Positions 25,798-34,773 of a DNA stretch of 64,000 nucleotides are shown here, in pieces. Each line of letters begins with the position of its first letter. Within the stretch, counting starts at the first letter, position 1. Source of the DNA: Sediminihaliea albiluteola (GTDB taxonomy: Bacteria; Pseudomonadota; Gammaproteobacteria; Pseudomonadales; Halieaceae); NCBI RefSeq assembly GCF_014077625.1, contig NZ_JACFXU010000013.1, positions 620,001 through 684,000 of the forward strand. The letters run 5' to 3'. The notes under the pieces were generated by a model. It worked only from the letters and a program-made list of their open reading frames with translations, had not been told where the DNA came from and ran no database searches. Position numbers and translations under genes: made by a program.

Positions 25798-26153
25798 TGT
25801 TATATTTCCCAGATTGCAGGTTTCATTCGTAAATCAATAATTGATTAAAGCGTCTTACTAAACTCAGATACTCCTATCTACCCAACTCTGAAGTTGATGG
25901 TCTTGCTATAAAAACAGGGGCTTTTTTCGCCCCATTAAGCTAATCCTGATCTCCATACTATATAAATTGAAACATGTGTCAATTATTCATTATTAAGTGA
26001 TTAAAGCCCCTTAGACACTGTAATATAGCCACTATCAGCGTAAAGCTAGCGGCAAAATAGACTGCTGGGTATAACTGAGTATGCTCGTCCGCAGACAGGC
26101 CATTGTTGGCTCTCTGCCCTAGCCCAAAATCAATAATAAAAGGATCTCAGATC
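25798..26153. promoter_or_regulatory. Divergent promoter region, TonB receptor operon / SDR
   Basis: 356 bases, AT-rich, with no gene; carries the near-perfect 20-bp palindrome at 25965-25984 and must contain both divergent promoters. Confidence 0.6.
25965..25984. promoter_or_regulatory. 20-bp near-perfect palindrome, probable operator
   Basis: AATTGAAACATGTGTCAATT: 9 of 10 base pairs are symmetric around an ACATGT core. It lies 168 bases upstream of the receptor start and about 170 bases from the divergent SDR start, a typical site for a TetR-family repressor of lipid catabolism (KstR/PsrA-like in form). No such regulator gene is in the window. Confidence 0.55.
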
Positions 26154-26999
26154 ATGAATGGCTTTTTAGGCAAACACGCCTTAATCACCGGCGGATCAGG
26201 TGGCATAGGCGCGGCCACTGCCCGGCAATTCTTAAGCGATGGCGCCTCAGTCAGCTTACTTAGCAGAGGCCTCGATGCCCTTGAGCGCACCGAAGAGAGC
26301 TTGCGCAATGAATTTGGTGAGCGAGCACAAATCCAAGTGCTAGCCGGCGACGCCTTAAATGCTCAGGATATGAAACAGGCGCTGCAGTCGGCTCATGACT
26401 TTGCCGGACGCTTAGATATCTGCGTTTCTACGGTTGGCGGCGGGGCCATTCGGCCACTGCTCATGCATGATGAAAATAGCTTTATGGATGAGCTAAGGCT
26501 TAATATCCAGAGTGCCTTTTTGATCTTGAAATACGCCACGCCGCTAATGAAAAGCAAAGGCGGTTCGATTGTCTGCGTATCCTCAGATGCAGCAAAACTT
26601 GTTTTCCCCTGGCTGCCAGCTTACACAACGGCCAAGTCAGGACTGGAGGGCCTAGTGAGGGCGGCAGCGGAAGAGCTATCGCCGTTTAAAATTCGTGTGA
26701 ATGCGGTTCGCCCGGGGCTCACCCGTACCGAAGCGACCCAAAGCTTATTTGAAAATGACGCGATATATAAGAAATTTGCCGAGGAAAAACCCCTCGGTCG
26801 TCTAGGCGAACCGGAAGATATTGCCCACGGTATTCGCTATCTATCTGGCCCTGAATCAAGCTGGGTCACTGGACAAAGCTTTGCTATCGAAGGCGGCAAT
26901 GAACTCAGAAAAGCTCCCGATATGGCGCTGATGGTCGAACATATCTTTGGCGAAGAAGCCTTCGAGCAGGTTAAAAAAGGTGAGCTACCTTTCGGTTAA
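26154..26999 (+). CDS. Short-chain dehydrogenase/reductase (SDR)
   Basis: 281-residue classical SDR; the ATG at 26154 with AGGA 10 bases upstream is preferred over a start 17 codons earlier. NAD(P)-binding TGGSGGIG (about residues 11-18), STVGGG in place of NNAG, catalytic Ser in VCVSSDAAK and Y-T-T-A-K (AYTTAKSGL), and VRPGLTRTE. Divergent from the TonB receptor/P450 operon across a shared promoter region, so it is probably co-regulated and oxidises or reduces a hydroxyl/keto group on the same compound; inferred. Confidence 0.92.
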   Translation: MNGFLGKHALITGGSGGIGAATARQFLSDGASVSLLSRGLDALERTEESLRNEFGERAQIQVLAGDALNAQDMKQALQSAHDFAGRLDICVSTVGGGAIRPLLMHDENSFMDELRLNIQSAFLILKYATPLMKSKGGSIVCVSSDAAKLVFPWLPAYTTAKSGLEGLVRAAAEELSPFKIRVNAVRPGLTRTEATQSLFENDAIYKKFAEEKPLGRLGEPEDIAHGIRYLSGPESSWVTGQSFAIEGGNELRKAPDMALMVEHIFGEEAFEQVKKGELPFG

Positions 27000-27079
27000 A
27001 AACTTCTTAAGCCATCAGACAGTTGGAATAAACAGGGCTAATGCTAAGCTCAGTAAAACATTGGCAAAAGGAGACCCTG

Positions 27080-27619
27080 ATGTACCAGCAAGTATTAGAT
27101 TTTTGGTTTAAAGAAGCCGGCCCATCCACCTGGTTTGACAAAAATCTCGCCTTCGATGAAATGCTCAGTGAACGTTTTTCAGAGCTGCTGAAGCGAGCCG
27201 CCGCTGCAGAGTTTTATACTTGGCGCAGTAGCTTCGAGGGCCGTCTCGCTGAAATCATTGTTCTGGATCAGTTTTCCCGCAATATCTACCGCAACAGCCC
27301 CAGTGCTTTTGCTCAGGATCCGATGGCTTTAACCCTCGCTCAGGAAGCAGTGGCGGCGGGCGCACTCGACAAGCTCAGCAGCCTCGATGAGCGGAAATTC
27401 CTGCTAATGCCCTATATGCACAGTGAATCGAAGCTCATTCACCAACAAGCGGAGCTCCTATTCAAGGACTACACTGACGAACAAACCCTCAGCTATGAGA
27501 TTAGACACAAGGTCATCATTGATCGCTTTGGCCGCTACCCGCATCGCAATGACATTCTGCGCCGCCCCTCCAGCGCCGAAGAAATAGAATTTTTAAAGCA
27601 GCCAAATTCCTCTTTTTAA
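27080..27619 (+). CDS. DUF924 family protein
   Basis: 179-residue member of the DUF924 family (TPR-like helical fold). The ATG at 27080 follows AGGAG by 7 bases and gives the family N-terminus MYQQVLDFWFKEAGPSTWFD; an upstream start adds 13 unlikely residues. Signature LDQFSRNIYRNSPSAFAQD, LMPYMHSESKLIHQQA and the ending DRFGRYPHRNDILRR are all conserved. Function unknown. Plus-strand neighbour of the thiopurine methyltransferase gene, 44 bases apart. Confidence 0.93.
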   Translation: MYQQVLDFWFKEAGPSTWFDKNLAFDEMLSERFSELLKRAAAAEFYTWRSSFEGRLAEIIVLDQFSRNIYRNSPSAFAQDPMALTLAQEAVAAGALDKLSSLDERKFLLMPYMHSESKLIHQQAELLFKDYTDEQTLSYEIRHKVIIDRFGRYPHRNDILRRPSSAEEIEFLKQPNSSF

Positions 27620-27663
27620 CCTAGGCTAAATATAGCCTCCATAACTTTGGAGTTGGGTGCACA

Positions 27664-28305
27664 GTGATGAACGAAGAATTTTGGCATGAAAAGTGGGCCA
27701 AGAATGAAATTGGCTTTCATGAAAAAGATGGCAACCGCTTACTCAGCGAGCACTTACATCAGCTCGCTTTGCAGCCGGGGCAGCGCATACTGCTGCCCCT
27801 CTGTGGTAAAACCCGCGATATCGCTAGGCTGCTAGCACAGGGCTACCAAGTCGTGGGGATTGAATTAAGTGAGCTGGCAATCGAGCAGCTTTTTGAAGAG
27901 CTTGAGATTAAAGCCAAGATCGCCCAAGCAGGCGAGCTGTCGATTTACAGCGCTGACAGTATCGATATTTTTGTCGGCAATATCTTCTCGGTCGATGAAA
28001 ACACTCTGGGGCATGTTGATGCCATTTACGACAGAGCCGCTTTGGTCGCTCTGCCAGAAGTATTGCGCATGGAATACGTCGACCACTTAGCGAGGATCGC
28101 TCATCAGGCAGCGCAACTGCTCATTACCTTTGAATACGATCAAAAGGCAATGGATGGCCCGCCCTTCTCGATCACTCAGGCAGCGATCAAGCAGTACTAT
28201 GGCGATGCCTATCAGATAGAGCACATTGCCAGCGAAGCCGTATCGGGCAAGCTCAAAGGCCTAGTGGAAGCCAGCGAGGATGTCTGGCTACTTAAGCCTC
28301 GCTAA
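27664..28305 (+). CDS. tpm: Thiopurine S-methyltransferase (TPMT)
   Basis: 213-residue bacterial TPMT, transferring methyl from SAM to thiols, selenium or tellurium species. Start EEFWHEKWAKNEIGFHE is diagnostic; SAM-binding ILLPLCGKTRDIARLLAQG and VVGIELSELAIEQ, then YDRAALVALPEVLRMEYV and PPFSITQAAIKQYYG. Length matches the family. The first of two adjacent ATGs was used; the second is equally possible. Confidence 0.94.
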   Translation: MMNEEFWHEKWAKNEIGFHEKDGNRLLSEHLHQLALQPGQRILLPLCGKTRDIARLLAQGYQVVGIELSELAIEQLFEELEIKAKIAQAGELSIYSADSIDIFVGNIFSVDENTLGHVDAIYDRAALVALPEVLRMEYVDHLARIAHQAAQLLITFEYDQKAMDGPPFSITQAAIKQYYGDAYQIEHIASEAVSGKLKGLVEASEDVWLLKPR

Positions 28306-28337
28306 AAGGGCAGCTCGCTAAAAGCTTCGCTGCCCAG

Positions 28338-28484
28338 TCATTGCCCTGACTGTGACTTATCCTGCTGCTCGCGCACTGCATTCTGCGCCATCAGGCGATC
28401 ACTCTGCATTTCTAACCACATGGCGTTAATAACTGCGAACATCGCTGCTAAGGGCAGGCCTAGTATCCAAGCGAAATACCACAT
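28338..28484 (-). CDS. cydX: Cytochrome bd oxidase small subunit CydX
   Basis: 48-residue single-span membrane protein read on the minus strand from an ATG at 28484: MWYFAWILGLPLAAMFAVIN, then AMWLEMQSDRLM and a hydrophilic tail ending KSQSGQ. The MWYFxWxLG start, the transmembrane helix ending at the N-A-M-W-L-E motif and the position 17 bases after cydB are hallmarks of CydX (CbdX/YbgT family), which stabilises the haem sites of CydAB. Too short for routine gene calling and easily missed. Confidence 0.93.
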   Translation of the reverse strand: MWYFAWILGLPLAAMFAVINAMWLEMQSDRLMAQNAVREQQDKSQSGQ

Positions 28485-28501
28485 TGCTTAATCCCTTATA
28501 A

Positions 28502-29662
28502 TCAGTAAGCGGAGTGAGAGTCGGTGACATCGGCTTCCGTCACCTTGCCCCAGAGCACACGGTAAACCCATGCCGTGTAAGCCAGAATGATGGGCATGAA
28601 GATGGCCGTTGACACCAGCATCACAAAGAGGGTTTGGTGTGAGGAGGAGCTATCCCAGACCGTCAGGGAAGAGCGCGGGTCCAGTGAAGACGGCAATAGG
28701 AAAGGAAACATCGTCAAACCGACCGAGGAAATTGTGCCCAGAATGCCCAACTTAGACCACAGCAAGGTCGATCCCTCGCGCCCTGCCCTCAGTCCCAGCA
28801 CGGTCATTGTCATACCCAGCAAGCCCAGTAACGGCGCCACAGCGGCCCAAGGGCGCTCACTGTAAGTGCTCAGCCAAGAGTCACTGCGCACTACCTCACT
28901 GTACAAGGGGTTGGAGGGGCCATTGGCCACCACCTCTCCAACTAAGGCATAGCCTTCAATGCCTGTGGCCAGCCAGATCCCGGCCAGCACATAGCCAGCA
29001 ATCATCAATAAACCAGAAACTGTGCCAAAGCGACGGGAGCGCTCTGCCACTACGCCCTCAGCCTTAAAAGACAACCACGCCGCACCATGAGTGACCAACA
29101 TGGCGAGTGATACCAAGCCGGTCAGCAGTGCAAAGGGGTTCAGCAGACCGGCAAATTTCGCGTAAAAAGCCCCTTCATAGCGGGAGAATAAATCCGCGGT
29201 GAGCTCAAAGGGCACTCCCTGCAAGACATTGCCCACCGCCACGCCGAATATCAAAGCTGGCACCGCGCCGCCGATAAACAGGCACCAGTCCCAACTTGAG
29301 CGCCAGCGCGGGTCCTCGCGCTTAGAGCGATATTTAAAGGCCACTGGGCGCAAGATCAGCGCCGCCAAAACCGTAAACATCGCCAGGTAAAAGCCCGAGA
29401 AACTCACCGCGTAGAGCGGCGGCCAAGCGGCAAAAATGGCACCGCCGCCGAGGATAAACCAGACCTGGTTACCCTCCCACACCGGACCCACGGTGTTAAT
29501 CACTACGCGGCGCTCGACATCGGTTTTGCCGACAAAAGGCAGCAGCGCGCCCACGCCCATGTCAAAGCCATCGGTCATAGCAAAGCCGATCAACAGCAAG
29601 CCCAGCAGTGCCCACCAAATCACCCGCAACACATCGTAGCTGATCAATTCATGCAGAATCAT
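28502..29662 (-). CDS. cydB: Cytochrome bd ubiquinol oxidase subunit II
   Basis: 386-residue integral membrane subunit of the high-affinity bd-type oxidase. Visible: [25 protein letters not shown] (helix I with conserved DGFD), [10 protein letters not shown] and the [12 protein letters not shown] region, plus about eight further hydrophobic helices. Length and motifs are typical of E. coli-type CydB. It follows cydA after 5 bases and precedes cydX. Confidence 0.97.
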   Translation of the reverse strand: MILHELISYDVLRVIWWALLGLLLIGFAMTDGFDMGVGALLPFVGKTDVERRVVINTVGPVWEGNQVWFILGGGAIFAAWPPLYAVSFSGFYLAMFTVLAALILRPVAFKYRSKREDPRWRSSWDWCLFIGGAVPALIFGVAVGNVLQGVPFELTADLFSRYEGAFYAKFAGLLNPFALLTGLVSLAMLVTHGAAWLSFKAEGVVAERSRRFGTVSGLLMIAGYVLAGIWLATGIEGYALVGEVVANGPSNPLYSEVVRSDSWLSTYSERPWAAVAPLLGLLGMTMTVLGLRAGREGSTLLWSKLGILGTISSVGLTMFPFLLPSSLDPRSSLTVWDSSSSHQTLFVMLVSTAIFMPIILAYTAWVYRVLWGKVTEADVTDSHSAY

Positions 29663-29667
29663 AAGCC

Positions 29668-31281
29668 TTACTCCCTTAATGCTTGAGTCTGGTGGCTCAA
29701 GTCTTGATTACCACTGAGCATCTGTTGGTGCTGGATATTCCACAAGCGGGTCTCTTCAACATCTTCAAAGGGCCCTTTGCGAATGTACTTCAGCATTAAA
29801 GCGACTTCGATAATCAGCAGTACTGTGTAAAAGACCACATAGCCAATCAGCGTCAGCAGCAAATCCATCACTGACAAGTGACTCACCGACAGCGCCGTCG
29901 GCAGCACCCCATCAACCGTCCAGGGTTGGCGGCCGTACTCGGCCACAAACCAGCCTAACTCGGCGGCAATCCAAGGTGCTGGAATGATAAATACCGCCAA
30001 GCGCAAGGCCCAGCGCGGATAAACTTGCTGGCGGAAGCTCGAGCGCCAGAAAAAGTAAGCCATCACAATAATAAAGCTAAAGCCCAGCGCCACCATCAGC
30101 CGGAAGGCCCAAAACAGCGGGAACACTCGCGGCAAAGTATCCTCAGTAGCTTGCATGATCTGCGCTTCGCTGGCTTCGCGCGGATCCTCTACATAGCGTT
30201 TTAGCAAGAAGGCATAACCTAAATCGGCGCTGTGTGCTTCAAAAGTCGCACGCACTTCAGGGCTGCTCTGTTGACGCTGCTCACGAATTGTCATCAGCGC
30301 ATCGTAGGCGATGATGCCGGAGCGAATCCGCCCTTCAGATTTGTCCAGTAAGTCGTTAATGCCCGGTATTTCTGTGGTCAGCGAACGGGTGCCGATCAAG
30401 CCCATGGCAAAGGGAATATGCACGGCATATTTAGTTTCCCGCGCTTCTTGGTCAGGCAGACCAAAGAGGGTGAAAGATGCCGGTGCCGGTTCGGTCTCCC
30501 ACATCCCTTCCATGGCCGCGAGTTTCATCTGCTGACTATGAGTGGTGGCATAACCTGATTCATCACCCAAGACCACCACCGACAGCGCAGAGGCCAGACC
30601 AAAGGATGCTGCCACGGTAATGGAGCGGCGCGCCAGCTCTTCGTGGCGCCCTTTAAGTAAGTACCAAGCCGACACTCCTAGTACAAAGACCGAAGCTGTG
30701 ACATAGCCTGCGGACACCGTGTGCACAAACTTGGCCTGGGCAACGCTGTTGAACATCACGTCGAAAAAGCTGGTCATCTCCATGCGCATGGTCTCGGGAT
30801 TAAACTCCGCGCCGACCGGGTTTTGCATCCAGCCATTGGCGATCAGAATCCACAGCGCGGAAAAGTTGGAGCCAATTGCTACCAACCAAGCAACGACCAA
30901 GTGCGCGATTTTGCTGAGCTTGTCCCAGCCAAAGAAAAACAAACCAACGAAGGTTGCCTCGAGGAAGAAGGCCATCAAGCCCTCTAGGGCCAGCGGGGCA
31001 CCAAAGATGTCCCCGACGTAGTGGCTAAAGTAGGACCAGTTCATGCCGAACTGGAATTCCATAGTGATACCGGTCGCCACGCCTAGGGCAAAGTTAATAC
31101 CAAAGAGGAGGCCCCAGAACTTGGTCATCTGGCGCCAGATCGGCCGATCGGTCATCACATAGACCGTCTCCATGATCGCCACAATGACCGACAAACCTAG
31201 CGTCAGCGGCACAAACAGAAAATGATACATAGCCGTTAAGGCAAATTGCAGGCGCGATAACTCAACGATATCGAGATCCAT
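29668..31281 (-). CDS. cydA: Cytochrome bd ubiquinol oxidase subunit I
   Basis: 537-residue quinol-oxidising, haem b558/b595/d-binding subunit. The haem ligand is in [14 protein letters not shown] (H about 19); further features are [11 protein letters not shown] (second His), the GFSFI methionine context (ALGFSFIIV, preceded by M), [20 protein letters not shown] and the [13 protein letters not shown] block. The long periplasmic Q-loop between helices VI and VII (with [15 protein letters not shown]) makes this the long-loop, E. coli-like class. AGGAGAGTAGGGA precedes the ATG. Confidence 0.97.
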   Translation of the reverse strand: MDLDIVELSRLQFALTAMYHFLFVPLTLGLSVIVAIMETVYVMTDRPIWRQMTKFWGLLFGINFALGVATGITMEFQFGMNWSYFSHYVGDIFGAPLALEGLMAFFLEATFVGLFFFGWDKLSKIAHLVVAWLVAIGSNFSALWILIANGWMQNPVGAEFNPETMRMEMTSFFDVMFNSVAQAKFVHTVSAGYVTASVFVLGVSAWYLLKGRHEELARRSITVAASFGLASALSVVVLGDESGYATTHSQQMKLAAMEGMWETEPAPASFTLFGLPDQEARETKYAVHIPFAMGLIGTRSLTTEIPGINDLLDKSEGRIRSGIIAYDALMTIREQRQQSSPEVRATFEAHSADLGYAFLLKRYVEDPREASEAQIMQATEDTLPRVFPLFWAFRLMVALGFSFIIVMAYFFWRSSFRQQVYPRWALRLAVFIIPAPWIAAELGWFVAEYGRQPWTVDGVLPTALSVSHLSVMDLLLTLIGYVVFYTVLLIIEVALMLKYIRKGPFEDVEETRLWNIQHQQMLSGNQDLSHQTQALRE

Positions 31282-31306
31282 TCCCTACTCTCCTACTTGT
31301 CGCTAG

Positions 31307-32905
31307 CTATAAAGCTAAGTGCCGCTCAAAAATTGGGTGATCCACAAAGCGGTGTAAATTCGCCACTATCGCTGTATCTGGCAGAGCGGCGCGGATACCC
31401 CGCAGCACGCGGTCGGCGGTCTCGGCATCCAAACCTTCGCTGGGCTCATCCAGTAACAGTAACTGAGGCCGTTTTAGTATTGCCCTGGCCAGCGCCAATC
31501 GACGCGCCTGTCCACCGGACAGACCCGCCCCGCCCTCGCCCAAACGCGCATCTAAGCCGCCGCGTTCGGCAATCACTTGATCTAAGGCCACAACTTGCAG
31601 TGCCGCCCACAGCGCTTCGTCGCTGGCATCTTGGGCAAGCTGTAGATTCTCTCTAATGGTCCCGGCAATCAATGCACTGCGCTGCGGAACCATACATACA
31701 ATACGCCGCAGTTCGCTGTCTGGCCACTGCTGCGGCGGCCGGCCCAGGACGGTGATGCCCTCGCTGTCGAGCAAGCCAGCAATTTGCAGCATCAAGCTCG
31801 TTTTACCGCTACCGCTAGACCCAGTTATAGCAAGGCTGTCACCGGCTTCAAGACGCCATGTCGTAGAGGATACTTCGAGCTCCAATAGAGCTGAGTTTAA
31901 CACATGGGAAGGCGCTTTTAAGGCTGTTTCCGCGCTGCGCGCTGCGCCGCCGGCAATACGCTGGGCAGCGCCGTACATGCGACCAAAATCGGCAAAACCG
32001 CGCCGCAAAGGCGGTAGGGCTTCAGCCAAAGCTAATGCCACAAAGACCCCAATAGCCGCTAGCGCTGGGCCAGTGCCGCCGGCATTGACTAAGCGCTCGC
32101 CAAAGAACAAGGCCAAAACGCTCACCCCAGCGACCAGTAGCGACAGCAACAAGCCCGCGCCCCGCTCCTGCCGATCCAGTGCCTGGGCTGAGTGCCTCGT
32201 TTGAGCATCAAGCGCTAAGAGCTCTGCTTCACGCTCAGCCAGCCCTGCCGATAGGATCAGCGAGTGGCGGTGCCGAATCGTATCGATCAGCGCACGTCGC
32301 AAGCTTTGCTGCTGCAGCTCCAACTCGGCCGAGGGCGATTGAGTCCTGCGGGCCAGGCAGTAAAGAATGATCAGCGCCAGCGGCACATAGCCCAGCAGTA
32401 CTGCAGTCGCAAGGCTCCAAGTGACCAGCCAGGCCAGCGCCAAAAACACCGCCAGATGTGTCAGCACGGCTGCAATACCCGGCAATAATAGCCGCAGCAA
32501 AAGACCGTCGAGTGCATCCACGTCCGACACAATGCGGGTCAGCACGGCCTCACTGCGCAAACTGGCCAAGACCTTAGCACCCTGCTGTGCCTGACGGCGC
32601 AGCAACATCACCCGCAGCGCGGCCAAGGCCCGCAAAGTGGCATCGTGGGTCAATACACGCTCGCCGTAGCGCGCTGCGGTGCGCCCCAGCGCCAGGAAGC
32701 GAACACCAGCCGAAGGACGAAACACATCAAATGCGATACCAATACCGGCTATGCCGGCCATAGCCGTCGCCGTAATAAACCAGCCCGACAAACCCAGCAG
32801 GGCAATGCCCATCAACAAGGTAAGCACTGACAGCACCGCCCCGCGCAACAGGGTCTTGGGCGCCGAGGCCACCAGCAAAGCGATAACTGAGATCAGGGCC
32901 TTCAT
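31307..32905 (-). CDS. cydC: Cysteine/glutathione exporter ABC subunit CydC
   Basis: 532-residue fused membrane-plus-ATPase half transporter. The N-terminal six-helix region has the CydC hallmark LLGLSGWFITATAMAG and GRTAARYGERVLTHDATLRAL. ATP site: Walker A GSSGSGKTSL, signature LSGGQARRLALARAI, Walker B LLLLDEPSEGLD. With CydD it moves thiols to the periplasm and supports assembly of cytochrome bd and c-type haems. Start overlaps the cydD stop (ATGA). Confidence 0.96.
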   Translation of the reverse strand: MKALISVIALLVASAPKTLLRGAVLSVLTLLMGIALLGLSGWFITATAMAGIAGIGIAFDVFRPSAGVRFLALGRTAARYGERVLTHDATLRALAALRVMLLRRQAQQGAKVLASLRSEAVLTRIVSDVDALDGLLLRLLLPGIAAVLTHLAVFLALAWLVTWSLATAVLLGYVPLALIILYCLARRTQSPSAELELQQQSLRRALIDTIRHRHSLILSAGLAEREAELLALDAQTRHSAQALDRQERGAGLLLSLLVAGVSVLALFFGERLVNAGGTGPALAAIGVFVALALAEALPPLRRGFADFGRMYGAAQRIAGGAARSAETALKAPSHVLNSALLELEVSSTTWRLEAGDSLAITGSSGSGKTSLMLQIAGLLDSEGITVLGRPPQQWPDSELRRIVCMVPQRSALIAGTIRENLQLAQDASDEALWAALQVVALDQVIAERGGLDARLGEGGAGLSGGQARRLALARAILKRPQLLLLDEPSEGLDAETADRVLRGIRAALPDTAIVANLHRFVDHPIFERHLAL

Positions 32906-34539
32906 GGGGCCACCTCGATAGCGCGGTCCATCGCCGCCGCCAAAGCGGGGTCGTGTGTGGCCACTAGCAGGCTGTGGCCCTGCTCTTGCAGCCGCAGTAA
33001 AGCGCGAATTACTGCTGCTGCGCTCTCTGGGTCTAAGTCTGCGGTCGGCTCATCGGCAATAATTAATTCACGCCCGCTGAGTATCGCCCGGGCGATCATC
33101 AAGCGCCGCGCCTCGCCCCCAGATACCCCGCCGCCACTTTCACCTAAGCGGGTCTGCAAAGCATCCGCTAAACCAGTCACCACCGCCTCCGCTTCGGCCA
33201 TCCTCAGCGCCGGCCAAGGGTCAAGACCTCGGCCTTCCGGGTCGAGCCACTCAGCTAAACTTTGGTCAGGAAACTGCGGTGTCTGGGGAATCAGCGCAAT
33301 ACGGGCGCGCCAAGCATCGGCATTGCTATCACTCAAAGCTTGGCCACACACCATGAGCCTGCCTTCTTTTAAGGGCAGCAGGCCGGCTATACAAGCCAGG
33401 GTGGTACTTTTGCCCGCCCCACTTGGCCCCATCAAGGCCAGTGACTGTCCAGCACTCAAAGCTAAGTCAGGTAGTGCTAGCGCCTTGCCGGGCAGTGCTG
33501 CGACGGCAGCGGCTAAATCAATGCTCAGAGGCCCCTCTAAGGGCTGCGCTGCGTTGCCGCTGCCGACAAAAGCCACTCGCTCGGCTGCATCTAAGTCTTC
33601 GAGCTCACTGGCCACCGATAAACCCGCCGCACGATCGTGCCAAGCCGCCGCCAAATCCCGCAAGGGCTGAAAAAATTCTGGGGCAATCAGCAAAATAAAG
33701 AGGCCTTCTGCCAAGCCCAAAGTATTGCCCCAGGTGCCAAAGTTGATCGCGCCCAATAGCGTAAAACCGACAAACACCGCCAGCATCGCCACGCCGATAG
33801 CACTGAATAACTCCAGCACTGCCGAGGATAGAAAAGCAATGCGCAGAACGGCCATAGTCTTTAGCCGCAGGCCCTCAGCGCGCTCACTGAAGTCCCCAAG
33901 GGCTCGGTCGACGGCACCCAACAGGCGAATATCAAGCATGGCTGAGAGGCGCTCCATCAGCATCGCGTTCATTGAGCCGATCTCATCCATTTGCTTGCGC
34001 GATGCGCTTTCCGCCGCCATCCCCACCAAGACCATAAAAACAGGGATCAAAGGCCCCGCTATCAGGAGAATCAGCGCCGCCACCCAGGATAGCCAAAAGC
34101 ACAGCGCCGCCAATACCAGGGGGATGACCGCCACGCGCACCATGGCAATGTAATAGCGAGTAATCCAAGGCTGCAACAGGGGCAGCTTTTGCACCATCAG
34201 CGCGGCAATTTCAGCGGAGCTATGCGCCGACCGGGCCCGCGCTTCGCGCTGAATTAAGGCGCTGCGCTCCCGGGTAATGGTGATATCGGCGGCCTTAAAC
34301 AGATAGCCACCGGCGCAGTAATCTAGCACTGCACGCAGCAGTGCCGCAGCTGCGAACACCAGCAGCGCCACCGCGCTATGCTCGCTGCTGCCCTCGACCC
34401 AAGCGGCCACTACCCAGGCCACCGCCGCCGCTTGCAGCGGCCACATCAGCCCGGCAATAAGGCTCAGCGCACTGGCGATGCCTAAGTAAGAGGACACTGG
34501 GGCAATAATCCGACGGCTTGCCCGCTGTTGCGGCTTAAT
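32902..34539 (-). CDS. cydD: Cysteine/glutathione exporter ABC subunit CydD (probable ATT start)
   Basis: ABC half-transporter partner of CydC: Walker A GPSGAGKSTTLACIAG, signature VSGGEARRLMIARAI, Walker B LIIADEPTADLD, six-helix N-terminus beginning SSYLGIASALSL. The frame upstream of the GTG at 34497 contains no ATG, GTG, TTG or CTG before the stop, and that GTG lacks a ribosome-binding site and would begin inside the first helix. An ATT at 34539 sits 6 bases after a perfect AAAAGGAG, yielding MKPQQRASRRIIAPVSSYLG and a 545-residue protein with a basic N-terminal cytoplasmic leader. ATT starts are rare (infC, pcnB in E. coli). Read from sequence; initiation codon not proven. Confidence 0.92.
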   Translation of the reverse strand: MKPQQRASRRIIAPVSSYLGIASALSLIAGLMWPLQAAAVAWVVAAWVEGSSEHSAVALLVFAAAALLRAVLDYCAGGYLFKAADITITRERSALIQREARARSAHSSAEIAALMVQKLPLLQPWITRYYIAMVRVAVIPLVLAALCFWLSWVAALILLIAGPLIPVFMVLVGMAAESASRKQMDEIGSMNAMLMERLSAMLDIRLLGAVDRALGDFSERAEGLRLKTMAVLRIAFLSSAVLELFSAIGVAMLAVFVGFTLLGAINFGTWGNTLGLAEGLFILLIAPEFFQPLRDLAAAWHDRAAGLSVASELEDLDAAERVAFVGSGNAAQPLEGPLSIDLAAAVAALPGKALALPDLALSAGQSLALMGPSGAGKSTTLACIAGLLPLKEGRLMVCGQALSDSNADAWRARIALIPQTPQFPDQSLAEWLDPEGRGLDPWPALRMAEAEAVVTGLADALQTRLGESGGGVSGGEARRLMIARAILSGRELIIADEPTADLDPESAAAVIRALLRLQEQGHSLLVATHDPALAAAMDRAIEVAP

Positions 34540-34549
34540 AGATCGCTCC
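34537..34549 (-). promoter_or_regulatory. Strong ribosome-binding site before an ATT start (cydD)
   Basis: On the minus strand AAAAGGAGCGATCT is followed directly by ATT-AAG-CCG; the GGAG core is 6 bases from the ATT. This spacing is ideal, and no canonical start in the cydD frame is served by it. Confidence 0.6.
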
Positions 34550-34711
34550 TTTTGCTCTGGGTAATCGTACCACTAGGATTAGCAGGGCCACCTAGGGCGG
34601 CGCCTACACTAATACCAGAAGCAAGGGGCCGGGCCCAGCCTTGCCAGGCGCCGCTAGCCGCTAAATCTCAGTTGGTATCACTGCCGATACTGCCTCAGGA
34701 CTTCGCAGCCC

Positions 34712-34740
34712 TTGTCTACAGGACTATTTCCATGGATACT
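34712..34740 (+). promoter_or_regulatory. Sigma-70-like promoter of umuDC
   Basis: TTGTCT (-35, 34712-34717), 17-base spacer, GATACT (-10, 34735-34740). The -10 overlaps the LexA box, so bound LexA would block RNA polymerase. Confidence 0.55.
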
Positions 34741-34756
34741 GTATGAATATACAGTT
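34737..34756. promoter_or_regulatory. LexA (SOS) box upstream of umuDC
   Basis: CTGTATGAATATACAG matches the gammaproteobacterial LexA consensus CTGT-N8-ACAG exactly, within an AT-rich TACTGT...ACAGTT context, 18 bases upstream of the umuD start. Confidence 0.95.
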
Positions 34757-34773
34757 TTGAATTGATAGCTACC

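Noticed and set aside
25917-25933. GGGGC-TTTTTTC-GCCCC hairpin before the TonB operon
   Set aside because: A short 5-bp stem with Ts in the loop rather than after it, in an upstream region; not a terminator.
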